A program made the translations under genes and the position numbers. Below the pieces are notes generated by a model. That model worked only from the letters and a program-made list of their open reading frames with translations, did no database searches and was not told the origin of the DNA. From positions 20,452,501 to 20,516,500 of the forward strand of contig NC_012870.2 of NCBI RefSeq assembly GCF_000003195.3: a stretch of 64,000 bases of DNA, in the 5' to 3' direction. Origin of the DNA: Sorghum bicolor. Taxonomy: Eukaryota > Streptophyta > Magnoliopsida > Poales > Poaceae. This document shows, piece after piece, positions 34,536-47,565 of the stretch (position 1 is its first letter; each line of letters begins with the position of its first letter).

Positions 34536-37443
34536 TGTCACACCAAAATTTAAGGATAAATTTGAGTACAATAATCTCATGTGCGCCCCAGGAATAGTCG
34601 CGCACACAAGTCGACAAATTACAAATGTATCATCACAAGTGTCTTACATAACGTTATTACAACACAAATATATCAAAGTCTGCGACAAACGGAAGATATA
34701 ACTCATAACTAGCTATGATATGATAGCACCAACACAGAGACGACCGACTGGGGGATCGCCAACCTAGAAGTCCTCAGGGAATTCCTCATAGTAGCTGTCA
34801 TCTGTTACCCATCCGGGATTTTGTCCAAAAAGTAATATAAAGACAAGCGTGAGTACATCTCGTACTCCGCAAGCATAACATAGGATTTTATGCGGCTCAA
34901 AAAGGTCAGACACTGCCTACTGCAGTTAGCATTTTCATTGGTCAATGTTTTAATCCTATTTAATCATCAATTATGCTTAAGCTCCCGATTAACCCAAATG
35001 AGCACATGATAATAACACCGTTAACCTTCACGGCTAACACCATCACCATCACGGTTAAACCACATTAATCATCACGATCAATGCGTCAGATTTTCATAAG
35101 TTATTTCCCATAACCATCCACACCCAACTATTCCGTAAGGGTCCAAGGCCGCTCATGTCCGAGAGCATGGCTAGTATACCAGTTTGATCAAACTCTGCGC
35201 AGAGATGTGCACTTTTCCCGTAAGTCGTGTTACCCATATGCCCGGGGTTTGCAAGACCCACTAACACTGCCAAGGTGAGCGGGCAAGGAACACTATGAAG
35301 CCTTCCATAGGCCACGCCTAACCAGTTAGGGCCGCGAGGTTTCCTCGGCAGGCAGATATAGAGAACCCCCCTTTCCTATGGCACATTTCCATCACGGCTA
35401 TACACATAGGAACAGAAGTAGTTCTATACCCAAAGTGGCAAGCCCCTCTTGCGCCCTTTCGGGTAACCTCTAACCAGCTAGATGAGATCCTATTACTGAG
35501 CTAAAGTTAGAGCCATATAACCATCACGGTTGCACTGTATGTCTCGGATAGTCGCTTACAGAGAAGTCCTTACGGAGGGTCTAGGTCAACCTGACCGAAG
35601 TCAATTGCACCATAGCCCTTTTCTCAACTTTTGTCATCATATTCATTAAAGTCAGAGTGATAATAAAGTCTCAATTAATTAAAGCACTAGTAAAGCTACC
35701 CACATGCATTCTACCCATAGGTGTCATAAATATATAGTCAGGTAGCTAGGGTGTCCTTAGGGTTATCAAAATTAGACACATGCAGATGCGTACTTAATTA
35801 AGTGAATAGGTGTACAAGGGAAACCAATGTTATACTTGCCTTCGGTGAAGGGGAACTGCTGCTGGTCCTGCTGCTCGTCGAAGTAAAATGGATCACCCAC
35901 GGACACGTCACCGTCTGCGCTAGATCGGTACCACACAACAACACGCATCCAGGTTCATTCATACAAGCAAACAATTATTTAATTAGAATAGTACACCAAC
36001 AGATCAAAAAATGAAATAAAATATTTAAAAACAGAACCTACGTTTTGCTACGATCACATAGATACGAAGATCACGAAAATCGGAGCTAAAACGACCAAGT
36101 CACGACTTTTCGGCGATTTCCTATAGGCAATTAATTAATTAAACCTAACCCTGAAAATAACAAGGGACAAACTACAGAAACAATAGTACTATCATGTAGA
36201 GAATTTAATTATGAACCTAACGTAATTCGAACGGGTCAAATCGGAGCTATAACGAATATTTTATGGCCAAAACACTGCCGTGGTAATTCTGTAAATAAAG
36301 CATATTTAAACGAATTTAAATAAATATAGAATTTCTGGAATTTCTCTGGCCGAGGACTGCGGGGCAAAAACACAATTTTAGGGGGACTCTTTAGCAAACT
36401 TTCCCTCGAAGGGGTATCGGGCGTCTCTGGCCGTCCGATTAGAAATGGACGGCCATGATTAGATCCTGGGGGGATGAAGGGGAGAGGAGGGGGCCGGCCG
36501 CCGGAGGGGAAGGGGACGGTGGCGGAGCCGCCATTACCGCGGCGAGGAGGTCGCTGGAGAAACCCGTTTAGGCGCTACGGGGCTCGGTTTCGCGAACCAG
36601 CTTCACTGGGAGAGAGAAGAGGGCAAGGGAAACTCGATTCCAACCTTAGCGCGGCCGGGGAGACCACGCGCGGCCCGCTCCATGGCCGGCGGCCATGGAG
36701 CTCGCCGGAGCTCGCAGCTAGGGGGCTAGGGGACACGCGGACGCCTGAAACTCGGCCGAAAAGAATATGGAGAAGGTGGGAGAGCTCACCAACGTGAAGG
36801 AAACAACGAGGATGGCTCAGTCCGTCGGATTGCGAGCGGAGGTCGCGGCGTCCCGGCGGCGGTTTTCTGCGCTAGGCCGAGTGGAGCGAAGACAAGGAGA
36901 AAAGAAAATGGGAAGGGGGGGAAGAAGGCTCGGGCGCACGGGGGGGTTTTCTCCAACTGAAAGCCGAGGCGCGGGGGAGGGGAGAACGTGGGCGCGGGGG
37001 CTTCGGCCTGGCGGTTTCCATCCGAGAGAGGAAAGAGCGGGGGCGGCGGTTGGGGAAGAAGATGGTCCTGACGGGTGGGCCCCACCCGTCAGCCACCAGC
37101 AAGAGAGGAGGGGAAGGGAGGGGGAGGCGGCTGGCTGGCGGGCCGCGGCCCAGAGAAAGGGGCGCGCGCGGGGGGGGGGGGTTGGGCGAAAGAATTCCAT
37201 TTCTCTTTTTTTATACCAAAATTCCAATTGAAATTTTGAGCAGAAAAAGAGAATAAATAAATCATTTTGTTTTCAACCAATCATCACAAAAGAAATGCTT
37301 CGGCATGAATGCAACAAGAATTATTATCCTAAACTTATATTAAATTTTAATTTCTCCAAATTTATTTATTTTCCTATGTTGAAAATGCTCACAAAATAAA
37401 TTCATTTCATCTATTTAAAAGAAATAAAATTTTGGGTGTTACA
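34536..37443 (-). repeat. 3' LTR of the Tekay-type element
   Basis: 2908 bp, with TG/CA ends (TGTCACACC...GGTGTTACA on the plus strand). It contains a very GC-rich region at 36470-37190 with a 12 G run at 37170-37181. Open frames in the GC-rich part are not supported. The LTR continues without a gene throughout. Confidence 0.92.
37208..37215 (-). promoter_or_regulatory. TATA box candidate in the 3' LTR
   Basis: TATAAAAA on the minus strand, about 230 bp from the upstream LTR edge, followed by the GC-rich region. This gives a short U3 and a long R/U5. The same place in the other LTR reads TATAAAG (46475-46481). Confidence 0.4.
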
Positions 37444-37448
37444 ATTCT

Positions 37449-37460
37449 ACCCCCCTTAAA
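37449..37460 (-). other. Polypurine tract
   Basis: On the minus strand TTTAAGGGGGGT lies five bases before the 3' LTR edge, the plus-strand primer position for LTR retrotransposons. Confidence 0.8.
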
Positions 37461-37491
37461 AATAATCTCGTCCTCGAGATTGAGACGGTGC

Positions 37492-40400
37492 TTACTCAAA
37501 GAGATATGGATAAGATTGTCTCAGCTCATCTTCTCTTTCCCAAGTGGCTTCTTCTTCTTTATATCGGTGCCACTGCACTTTGCACATCTTTATAACCCGA
37601 CCCCGGGTAACTCTTTCCACTGTTTCTAAGATCTTGATTGGATATTCCTCATAAGTTAGATCTCCTTCAACTGTGAGTTCCTCCAATGGAATTTGTTCCT
37701 CAGGCACACACAAACATTTCTTCAATTGCGACACATGGAACACATTGTGAATACCCGACATACTCGCAAACAACTCTAACTGATAGGCCACTTCTCCACG
37801 TCTCCTAAGAATTCTGAATGGTCCAACGTACCTCGGTGCCAATTTACCTTTCATATTAAACCTCCTGACACTTCTCATAGGTGACACCTTCAAGTACATA
37901 TAGTCGCCTATCTCGAATGCCAAATCTCTTCTTCTAGTATCAGCATAACTCTTTTGTCGAGACTGAGCTACTCTCAAGTTGTCCCGTATTTTCCGCACTT
38001 TTTCCTCTGCATCTCTAAGAACATCAGGTCCAAATACTTGACTCTCACCAGTTTGATTCCAAAACAGAGGTGTTCTACATTTCCGCCCATACAATGCTTC
38101 AAACGGTGCCATATCAAGACTTTTCTGGTAACTATTATTATATGAAAATTCAGCATATGGTAAACTAGTGTCTCAACTGGTACCATACTGTAACGCACAT
38201 GCTCTCAACATGTCTTCTAAAATCTGATTTACTCTTTCAGTCTGCCCATCGGTTTGGGGATGATACGCGGAACTAAAGTTCAACTTTGTTCCCAATGATT
38301 CATGTACTTTATGCCAAAATTGAGATGTGAACTGTGTACCCCGATCAGACACGATCTTCTTCGGAACTCCGTGCAGACTCACGATTCTATCCATATATAA
38401 TTTTGCCAACTTTGCACCATCATAGTTGGTCTTAACGGGCAAAAAGTGAGCAACTTTAGTGAGTCGATCCACTATTACCCAAATTGAATCATACCCACGC
38501 TGAGTGCGGGGCAATCCAGTGATGAAATCCATACCTACTTCTTCCCATTTCCATTCAGGCACTTACATTGGTTGCAACAACCCTGCAGGTCTTTGGTGCT
38601 CGGCTTTCACCCTCTGACAAGTATCACATAACGCTACATACTCTGCCACATCTCTCTTTAATCCATACCACCAGTATTTTTCTTTAAGATCTAGATACAT
38701 CTTGGTGCTTCCGGGGTGAATTGAATATGCAGAGTCATGTGCTTCACGCAGGATTGCATCTCGGATGGATTTCACTTCGGGCACACATATTCTCTTCCCA
38801 AACCATAGTGTTCCATTCTCATCCAACCTGAAACCTGGTGCTTTTCCAAGCACTACATTATGTGAAATTTCTTTTAATTTCTCATCCTCCAACTGACCTT
38901 TGCGGATTTCTTGCTCTAGGGTGGGCTCCAACTCCAATTCAACAGTGTTGTTCACTAAACCCAAATTGAGATGCTCTATTTCAGCTAGCAACTCTGTGGG
39001 AATGAAGGTCAATTGCAGCCTATTGGCATAGCTCTTTTGGCTAAGTGCATCGGCAACAACGTTTGCCTTCCCGGGATGGTAATGCACTTCCAGGTCATAA
39101 TCCTTTATTAATTCTAGCCAGCGGCGTTGCCTTAGGTTCAGATCTGACTGTGTGAAAATATACTTCAAACTTTTGTGATCCGTATAAATATCACACTTGT
39201 GTCCAATTAGATAATGCCTCCAAATCTTTAGAGCATGAACCACGGCAGCTAGCTCCAAATCATGAGTAGGATAGTTCAGCTCATGTTTTCTCAACTGTCT
39301 GGATGCGTACGCCACTACTCTTTCTTCTTGCATAAGCACACATTCAAGGCCTAGGAGAGATGCATCGCAATAAATAGAGAAGGTTTTGCTCAGATCTGGT
39401 AAGGTCAACACTGGGGCTGTGGTCAACCTTTTCTTTAGCTCCTCAAAATTTTCTTGGCACCTGTCTGACCAAATAAATTTGGCACTCTTCTCTAGTAGGG
39501 CTGTCATGGGCTTTGCTAACTTGGAGAATCCTTCAATAAACCTCCTATAATACCCAGCTAGTCCGAGAAAGCTACGGATTTCACTAACATTGGTTGGAGG
39601 TTTCCAATTCAGCACATCTTGCACTTTGCTGGGGTCTACGGCTATTCCACCGTTGGAGACCACATGTCCCAAAAATGAGACCTCATTCAACCAAAACTCA
39701 CACTTGCTTTTCTTGGCATACAATTTATTCTCTCTAAGCTTTTGCAAGACCAGTCTCAAGTGTTCAGCATGTTCTTCTTTGGTTTTGGAGAAGATTAATA
39801 TATCATCAATGAATACTACCACGAACTTATCCAAATACTCCATGAACACCTTGTTCATCATATACATGAAGTATGCAGGTGCATTGGTCAGCCCAAATGA
39901 CATGACTGTATACTCATACAAGCCATACCTTGTGGTAAAAGCTGTCTTAGGTATGTCAGTTGCACGGATTTTCAACTGGTGATAGCCAGATCGGAGGTCA
40001 ATTTTGGAGAACACACATGCTCCTTTCAGTTGGTCAAATAAGTCATCTATTCTAGGCAGTGGGTACTTGTTTTTAATAGTGACTTCATTTAATGACCGAT
40101 AATCCACACACATCCTCCTAGTGCCATCTTTCTTATCAACAAAGATTACCGGTGCACCCCAGGGTGAAGAACTAGGACGAATAAACCCTTTTTCTTGCAA
40201 TTCCTTAAGCTGTTTCTTAAGTTCCTCTAATTCATTTACCCCCATTCTATATGGTCTTTTTGCTATGGGTGCAGTTCCAGGTAAGAGCTCAATAAGAAAT
40301 TCAATGTCTCGGTCTCGTGGCATACCTGGCAACTCGTCCGGGAACACATTGGGAAACTCGTCCACCACCTGGTCTTCTTGATTGCCACCACTCAACTGAT

Positions 40401-42003
40401 TCACTGTAGCATTCGGCTGAGGCTGCACTGCCACATCCACACTTATTCTATCCCCACCTGGTGATGTCACCACCACAGACTTCTCCTGACACTGAATTAT
40501 TGCCCCATGCTGCTTCATCCAATCCATTCCAAGTATGAGGTCAATTTCCATGGTTCTCAGCACAATAGGTTTCACCTTGAAATCTACCCCCCTTAAGGAT
40601 ATACTAGTGGAGGGGCTCCAGTAATTAGCTGGCATGGTGCCTACCGGTGAATTTACTAGCATAGAATTTTTCAGTGCACAAAGTGGGATGCTATGCACTC
40701 TAACAAATGCTTGGGAGATAAATGAATGTGAAGCACCAGAATCGAACAGTACTGTAGCGGGGATGGAGTTGATGTTGAACGTACCCATCATAACCTCAGC
40801 TGCTTCCTGAGCTGTGTCAGTGGACACATGGTTCACTTTCCTAGAGAACGGAGGTCGAGCAGGCCTCTGATTGTTGTTCTAGTTTTGCTGGGCTGGTGGA
40901 TTCTGCTTCTTAGGGCACTGGTAGGCATAGTGTCCCACCTCTCCGCAGCGGTAGCAGGCATTGGGATTGCCGCTGGGTGCCGCACTCTTGCCAGGAGCAT
41001 TGTTGGGCACTCCTTGGCGTAGTGCCTGGTTGCTGACCTGTTGCTGGGGGCGTTGTTGGTTTTGGTGGCTGTGCTCCTAGTGGTATTGGGGACGCTGTGG
41101 AAACTGACCACGGTTCCACTGATTCGGCGGTCCTTGACTGCGCTGAGGGAATCCCTGCTGAGGGTACGCACGTGGGCGAGTGTTGCTGCCCGACGGCGGC
41201 CCCTGGAGCTTTCTTTTCTTTGCATCCATCTCCTTGCGCTTGTTGTCGATGACAATAGCGCGGTTCACCAATTCTTGGAAACAAGGATAGGTGTTGCTCA
41301 TCAGCTGCAACTGTAGTCCATCATACAATCCCTTCAGAAAGAGATGCTGCTTGTCAGAGTCCCTGGCCACCTCATATGGAGCATATCGTGACAGTTGTGC
41401 AAACTTGTCACGATACTCACTGACTGACATCGATCCCTGCTTGAGAGACTAGAACTCTTCTGCTTTCAGCTCTATCAGGCCCTCCGGAATATGATGGGAC
41501 CTGAACCCTTCTATAAACTCCTTCCAGGTGACTGGCGGAGCATTGTTCGGGCGTCCATATTGATAGGACTCCCACCATTCCTGTGCAGGTCCTTGCAGCT
41601 GGCCTGATGCGTACAACACTTTCTCCAGGTCGCTGCATTGGGCTATGTTCAGCTGCTTCTCGACTGCTTTTAACCAGTCGTCTGCCTCCAGTGGATCAGA
41701 GGCATGGGTGAACACCGGGGGACGTCCTTTCAAGAACTCTCCACGCTTGTCACGGACTTGAACCGGCGGTGGTGCTGCTACTGGTTCATTGTTCATACGG
41801 TTCATCATGGCTTGCATCAGATTAGCTTGCATACCCATGAGCTGCTCAATAGTCATCGGCGGCGGTGGTGGTGGTGGATTCTCAGGTACACCACGTCCAC
41901 GGCCACGGCCACGTCCATGACCAGCGGCTGCTCCTTCAGCGTCCATCTGCTTCCAACAAAGATTCATGGCTTTCAGTGATCTTCCAAAATAATTATTCTT
42001 CAC
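37492..42003 (-). pseudogene. gag-pol polyprotein of the Tekay-type element, five in-frame stops
   Basis: One frame throughout, 1504 codons, the normal length for the clade; the true start may be the internal Met at 41946 (MDAEGAAAGHGRG). Gag: capsid region to about 41100, then a CCHC zinc knuckle (CYRCGEVGHYAYQC, about 40915-40957). Protease: [13 protein letters not shown] near 40743. Reverse transcriptase: to about 39500, with FIDDIL near 39800. RNase H: IYCDAS to YTDHKSL. Integrase: an HHCC finger ending CDTCQR, then the DDE core at 38562-38173 (MDFITGLP, VSDRGTQF, TDGQTERVNQILED). Chromodomain: YEEYPIKILE to WEREDELR at the C terminus. Stops at 41449, 41077, 40879, 38563 and 38173. In at least two the lost residue looks like Trp (TGG to TAG/TGA). 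No frameshift is seen. The enzyme motifs themselves are intact. Confidence 0.92.
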
Positions 42004-42625
42004 TTATAATAAATAAAAACAAGTCTAGCAGTTTTCTGGACAAGTTTCAAACTCAGAAGGTCAGTAATCCATGCTTATCTCAGAATCTATAGATCCAATA
42101 GGAACATGACATACATCATTGGAAAGGTTAAGAAATTCTCTACAAACTTTATTCAGACCACATTTACTGATTCCATCAGTAACATAATCAAAATTGTGGT
42201 TTATCAGGTTCTGCTCTGGTCCTCAGTCTGCGCAGGTACAGCAGATTAAAACGGACATATCTCATAGGACCGAATAGATAATGAGGTGATTCCAGTTGGA
42301 GATGAAAGATATACCTGTCTAGTTTTCACCATAAAAATTTTGTGATTTTTGACTGAACCGATAGTGAGATACGGAATAAACATCACAGACTGCTCCAGAA
42401 ACAGCATGACTGAGACAAGATAAAGTAACCTAACCTCGAATTTAAACAACATTTACTTCTAAGATTAAGGTTTAGAAACATGCGGACAGGCCCACATGTT
42501 TCCACAATCAAACAAAACTCCAAATCATAATTGTTCATCATCACAAACATCAACACACTAAAGTTCATATGCCACACATTACTGAAATACTCGTGCTAGC
42601 GTCTAACTATAAAGTACTGGGAAAT

Positions 42626-43560
42626 CTAAGGAGCTCTATCCTGCAGAACGAACTTGCGGGGCTTCTTTTTGTAGATGGGTGGCTGTCCAAGCTGACCACG
42701 CAGCTCATCCACCTGACGCTGGAGGCGCTTCCCCGCCTGCTGTGCCACACGCAGCTCCTGTCTCAGTGCCACATTCATCTCCTGAATGGCACTAACGTGT
42801 CTCACAGTCGTATCTAGGGTAGGGTCACCGACAGGAGGTGCCAGGACATACCATGTTCTGCCGTCTGGGTCGTTGCGGGGAAGGAACCGGTACCTATCCT
42901 CCTGCATGGCCTCAAAACGGCGGCCATGGTAGTGAAAATACGCGGCCTGAGCTGCATCCTGCATGCTCTCGTAGGCGGAAGCACGTCTAACCCTACTCTC
43001 GTGGATGGACTCCACCTCATCCGAGTTGTCGACGTTGTTCCGAGCTGTGATGATCACCTCGGCCTTCCAGTAGGTGTTGTCCAACGGGCGCTTGTGCTCC
43101 GAGCAAAGCTAGCGGACGGTGGCAGCAAACTCCGGGTAGTAGCTCGCCAACACACCCGTGAGCAGAGTGTGGTAGTGAGCATCCTCGTCAGCCTCCATGA
43201 ACTTGTTTCTGGAGGTCCATCCCATCTCCGGAACAACTTGTGGGTATTGAGGCGTCGGCGCTGAACCCGTCGACGCGTGGGGTGCAGGTGCAGGTGGTGC
43301 AGGTGCAGGTGGTGCAGGTGCAGGTGGTGCAGGCGGAACTAGAGCGGCGGCCTGCGGGATCGGTACCGCCACTGGAGTAGGCGCTGAAGGTGTAGGCGTG
43401 GGAGACCCGTGTCCATAGGCTCCTCCTCCTCGCCGCTACCAGAGGCGACGACCTCGGGCTCAGGTACAGGTGCTGGTACTGGTGCTGGTGCTGGCGCAAC
43501 TGGCGGAGCACGGGCGGTGATGAAGAGGGCACGGTACGCGGCTACGCTGCGACGAGGCAT
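42626..43560 (-). pseudogene. Extra ORF between primer site and gag, broken
   Basis: About 311 codons in the same sense as gag, starting MPRRSVAAYRALF. The N-terminal part is Pro/Ala-rich, with a GGTGCAGGTGCA minisatellite (43283-43335) coding PAP repeats. The rest is a mixed helical region (NKFMEADEDAHYHTLL, YHGRRFEAMQEDRYRFLP) with a coiled-coil-like C-terminal part (MNVALRQELRVAQQAGKR) and a basic tail. Two breaks: a one-base loss in the CCC run at 43406-43408, and a TAG at 43109-43111 that looks like CAG to TAG. Extra ORFs upstream of gag are documented in some plant Ty3/gypsy elements, but their function is unknown. I recognise no domain. Confidence 0.65.
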
Positions 43561-43740
43561 CTATAAATTTTATTTTAAGAATTAGAATCAATATGTTTAC
43601 ATAAATAGAACAGTGGGTAAGAATATATAATTTTAATAAAAATAACAAGAAAGTAAAGTAAGCAGTAAAATAAATAAAGCGAAAATAAAAACCCTAAAAT
43701 CGACTGTTTCTACTTAGGTTTGCGTCCTACAGTCAGCCTT

Positions 43741-43752
43741 GCTTTGATACCA
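43741..43752 (-). other. Primer binding site, initiator tRNA-Met
   Basis: TGGTATCAAAGC on the minus strand, three bases inside the 5' LTR edge, has one mismatch to TGGTATCAGAGC, the sequence complementary to the 3' end of plant tRNA-Met. Confidence 0.85.
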
Positions 43753-43755
43753 ATT

Positions 43756-46709
43756 TGTCACACCCAAATTTAAGGATAAATTTGAGTACAATAATCTCAT
43801 GTGCGCCCCAGGAATAGTCGCGCACACAAGTCGACAAATTACAAATGTATCATCACAAGTGTCTTACATAACGTTACTACAACACAAATATATCAAAGTC
43901 TGCGACAAACGGAAGATATAACTCATAACTAGCTATGATATGATAGCACCAACACAGGGACGACCGACTGGGGGATCGCCAACCTAGAAGTCCTCAAGAA
44001 ATTCCTCGTAGTAGCTGTCATTTGTTACCCATCCGGAATTTTGTCCAAAAAGAAATATAAAGACAAGCGTGAGTACATCTCGTACTCCGCAAGCATAACA
44101 TAGGATTTTATACGGCTCAAAAAGGTCAGACACTGGCTACTGCAGTTAGCATTTTAATTGGTCAATGTTTTAATCCTATTTAATCATCAATTATGCTTAA
44201 GCTCCTGATTAACCCAAATGAGCACATGATAATAACACCGTTAACCTTCACGGCTAACACCATCACCATCACGGTTAAACCACATTAATCATCACGATCA
44301 ATGCGTCAGATTTTCATAAGTTATTTCCCATAACCATCCACACCCAACTATTCCGTAAGGGTCCAAGGCCGCTCATGTCCGAGAGCATGGCTAGTATACC
44401 AGTTTGATAAAACTCTACGCAGAGGTGTGCACTTTTCCCGTAAGTCGTGTTACCCATATGCCCGGGGTTTGCAAGTCCCACTAACACTGCCAAGGTGAGC
44501 GGGCAAGGAACACTATGAAGCCTTCCATAGGCCACGCCTAACCAGTTAGGGCCGCGAGGTTTTCTCGGCAGGCAGATATAGAGAACCCCCTTTCCTACGG
44601 CACATTTCCATCACGGCTATACACATAGAAACAGAAGCAGTTCTATACCCAAAGTGGCAAGCCCCTCTTGCACCCTTTCGGGTAACCTCTAACCAGCTAG
44701 ATGAGATCCTATTACTGAGCTAAAGTTAGAGCCATATAAGAATCACGGTTGTACTGTATGTCCCGGATAGTCGCTTACAGAGAAGTCCTTACGGAGGGTC
44801 TAGGTCAACCTGACCGAAGTCAATTGCACCATAGCCCTTTTCTCAACTTTTGTCACCATATTCATTAAAGTCAGAGTGATAATAAAGTCTCAATTAATTA
44901 AAGCACTAGCAAAGCTACCCACATGCATTCTACTCATAGGTGTCATAAATATATAGTCAGGTAGCTAGGGTGTCCTTAGGGTTATCAAAATTAGACACAT
45001 GCAGATGCGTACTTAATTAAGTGAATAGGTGTACAAGGGAAACCCATGTTATACTTGCCTTCGGTGAAGGGGAACTGCTGCTGGTCCTGCTGCTCCTCGA
45101 AGTAAAATGGATCACCCACGGACACGTCACCGTCTGCGCTAGATCGGTACCACACAACAACACGCATCCAGGTTCATTCATACAAGCAAACAATCATTTA
45201 ATTAGAACAGTACACCAACAGATCAAAAAATGAAATAAAATATTTAAAAACAGAACCTATGTTTCGCTACGATCACATAGATACGAAGATCACGAAAATC
45301 AGAGCTAAAACGACCAAGTTACGACTTTTCGACGATTTCCTATAGGCAGTTAATTAATTAAACCTAACCTGGGAATAACAAGGGACAAACTACAGAAACA
45401 ATAGTACTATCATGTAGAGAATTTAATTACGAACCTAACGCAATTCGAACGGGTCAAATCGGAGCTATAACGAATATTTTATGGCCAAAACACTGCAGTG
45501 GCAATTCTGTAAATAAAGCATATTTAAACGAATTTAAATAAATATAGAATTTCTGGAATTTCTCTGGCCGAGGACTGCAGGGCAAAAACACAATTTTAGG
45601 GGGACTCTTTAGCAAACTTTCCCTCGAAGGGGTATCGGGCGTCTCTGGCCGTCCGATTAGAAATGGACGGCCAGGATTAGATCCTAGGGGGATGAAGGGG
45701 AGAGGAGGGGGCCGGCCGCCGGAGGGGAAGGGGACGGCAGCGGCGCCGCCATTGCCGCGGCGAGGAGGTCACCGGAGAAACCCGTTTAGGCGCTACGGGG
45801 CTCGGTTTCGCGAACCAGCTTCACTAGGAGAGAGAAGAGGCAAGGGGAACTTGATTCCAACCTTAGCACGGCCGGGGAGACCACGCGCGGCCCGCTCCAT
45901 GGCCGGCGGCCATGCAGCTCGCCGGAGCTCGCAGCTAGGGGGCTAGGGGACACGCGAACGCGTGAAACTCGGCCGAAAAGAATGCGGAGAAGGTGGGAGA
46001 GCTCACCAACGCGAAGGAAACAACGAGGATGGCTCGGTCCGTCGGATTGCGAGCGGAGGTCGCGGCGTCCCGGCGGCGGTTTTCTGCGCTAGGCTGAGTG
46101 GAGCGAAGACAAGGAGAAAAGAAAATGGGAAGGGGGGGAAGAAGGCTCGGGCGCACGGGGGGGTTTTCTCCAACTGAAAGCCGAGGCGCGGGGGAGGGGA
46201 GAACGTGGGCGCGGGGGGGGGGGGGGGGGGGGCTTCGGCCTGGCGGTTTCCATCCGAGAGAGGAAAGAGCGGGGGCGGCGGTTGGGGAATAAGATGGTCC
46301 TGACGGGTGGGCCCCACCCGTCAGCCACCAGCAAGAGAGGAGGGGAAGGGAGGGGGAGGCGGCTGGCTGGCTGGCCGCGGCCCAGAGAAAGGGGGGCGCG
46401 CGGGGGGGGGGGGGTGTTTGGGCTGAAAGGCCGAATAGAGAGAAAGGGGGAGAAAGAATTCCATTTCTCTTTTTCTTTATACCAAAATTCCAATTGAAAT
46501 TTTGAGCAGGAAAAGAGAATAAATAAATCATTTTGTTTTCAACCAATCATCACAAAAGAAATGCTCCGGCATGGATGCAACAAAAATTATTATCCTAAAC
46601 TTATATTAAATTTTAATTTCTCCAAATTTATTTATTTTCCTATGTTGAAAATGCTCACAAAATAAATTCATTTCATCTATTTAAAAGAAATAAAATTTTG
46701 GGTGTTACA
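43756..46709 (-). repeat. 5' LTR of the Tekay-type element
   Basis: 2954 bp; partner of 34536-37443. It is longer mainly because a run of 5 G (36996-37000) is 20 G here (46213-46232) and because of about 31 extra bp near 46415-46450. No gene inside. Confidence 0.92.
46475..46481 (-). promoter_or_regulatory. TATA box candidate in the 5' LTR
   Basis: TATAAAG on the minus strand, 229 bp from the LTR edge. It would drive genomic RNA of the element. Motif and position only. Confidence 0.4.
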
Positions 46710-46714
46710 AATAA

Positions 46715-47556
46715 GTTGTCTAGAATTTATTCTTTATCGGAGGCTTTATTGTAGGATATGTGTGTGTGCATTCACAAACGATAGTACCATCTCTTCCATA
46801 AAATAGATTTTGTTGGTCAAACTTTTCAATTTGACCATAAATATATTCAGCCTAGATATATAATTTGTTGATGCAAGTTTGATGCACTAGTATAGAGATG
46901 GTTCTTTACTAGCAGCACCTATTTTATACGGGTGGTACATAAAAGTAGACGCCACTTCAGAAATGCTTCTATTTCCAAGAACCACATGTGGAAGAAATAA
47001 AAGATATAAATATGGTTTTTATTCAAATGGTTATTCTAATGACAATTTAAAGAGTGAATTTAAGAAATGAGCCTACCTATTTGGACACCTCTTCAATATT
47101 CAACAACAAAAGGGATTCACTTGCTTGGAACATAATAAAAAAATCTTAGAAATTTGAAACGAGATCGTTAAATTAGACGATGCGAGGAATATAATAATGA
47201 AATAGGTGTTTTTTTCAAAGCTGGGATGGGTGATTTGGAGAAAACAGGCACCTTGGCCGGTGAGGGCAATGTTGTCAAGCTAGTCGGCATCGAGCCCACG
47301 TGGATGTGGAGCCACCGTACCGCGACCCTTGTTTACGACAAAAAGCTCAGTCTGCGTCATCGATCTACTGTAGGAAGGGGCCTGTTGTATGCTTTTCTTG
47401 CCAATATTTTTCTAAAAAAACTGTTTCTAAGTAAAAAATAGATGAGTTGGAGTTGTTTTGGCGAAGCCACAAATTATGATTTATCTAAAACAGCTTTAGA
47501 GGAGCTTTTTTTAAGGAGCCGTGCCAAACACCTCCTAGATACAACTGCAAGCTCTA
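46715..47556. other. Unassigned AT-rich DNA
   Basis: No supported gene. The short open frame at 47226-47441 has no recognisable domain. Confidence 0.35.
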
Positions 47557-47565
47557 GTTGCAATT

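Larger units (their letters stand above)
34536..46709 (-). mobile_element. Complete Ty3/gypsy chromovirus (Tekay/Del type), 12.2 kb, minus strand
   Basis: Two LTRs (34536-37443 and 43756-46709) bounded by TGTCACACC and GGTGTTACA are flanked by the target duplication AATAA (34531-34535 and 46710-46714). Read on the minus strand, the order is 5' LTR, tRNA-Met primer site, an extra ORF, gag-pol in one frame with a C-terminal chromodomain, polypurine tract, 3' LTR. That order and the chromodomain place it in the Tekay/Del chromoviruses. By eye, 34621-34980 differs from 43841-44200 at 11 of 360 positions (about 3%), so the insertion is relatively recent. gag-pol has five in-frame stops and no frameshift, so this copy is not autonomous. 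Confidence 0.92.

Noticed and set aside
35094..35315. A 73-codon minus-strand frame repeated at 44314-44535
   Set aside because: Repeated only because both copies lie in the two LTRs of one element; no domain.
36474..37231. Open frames in the GC-rich part of the Tekay LTR, and their copies at 45692-46546 and 62439-63239
   Set aside because: Present on both strands, low complexity, and located inside LTRs.
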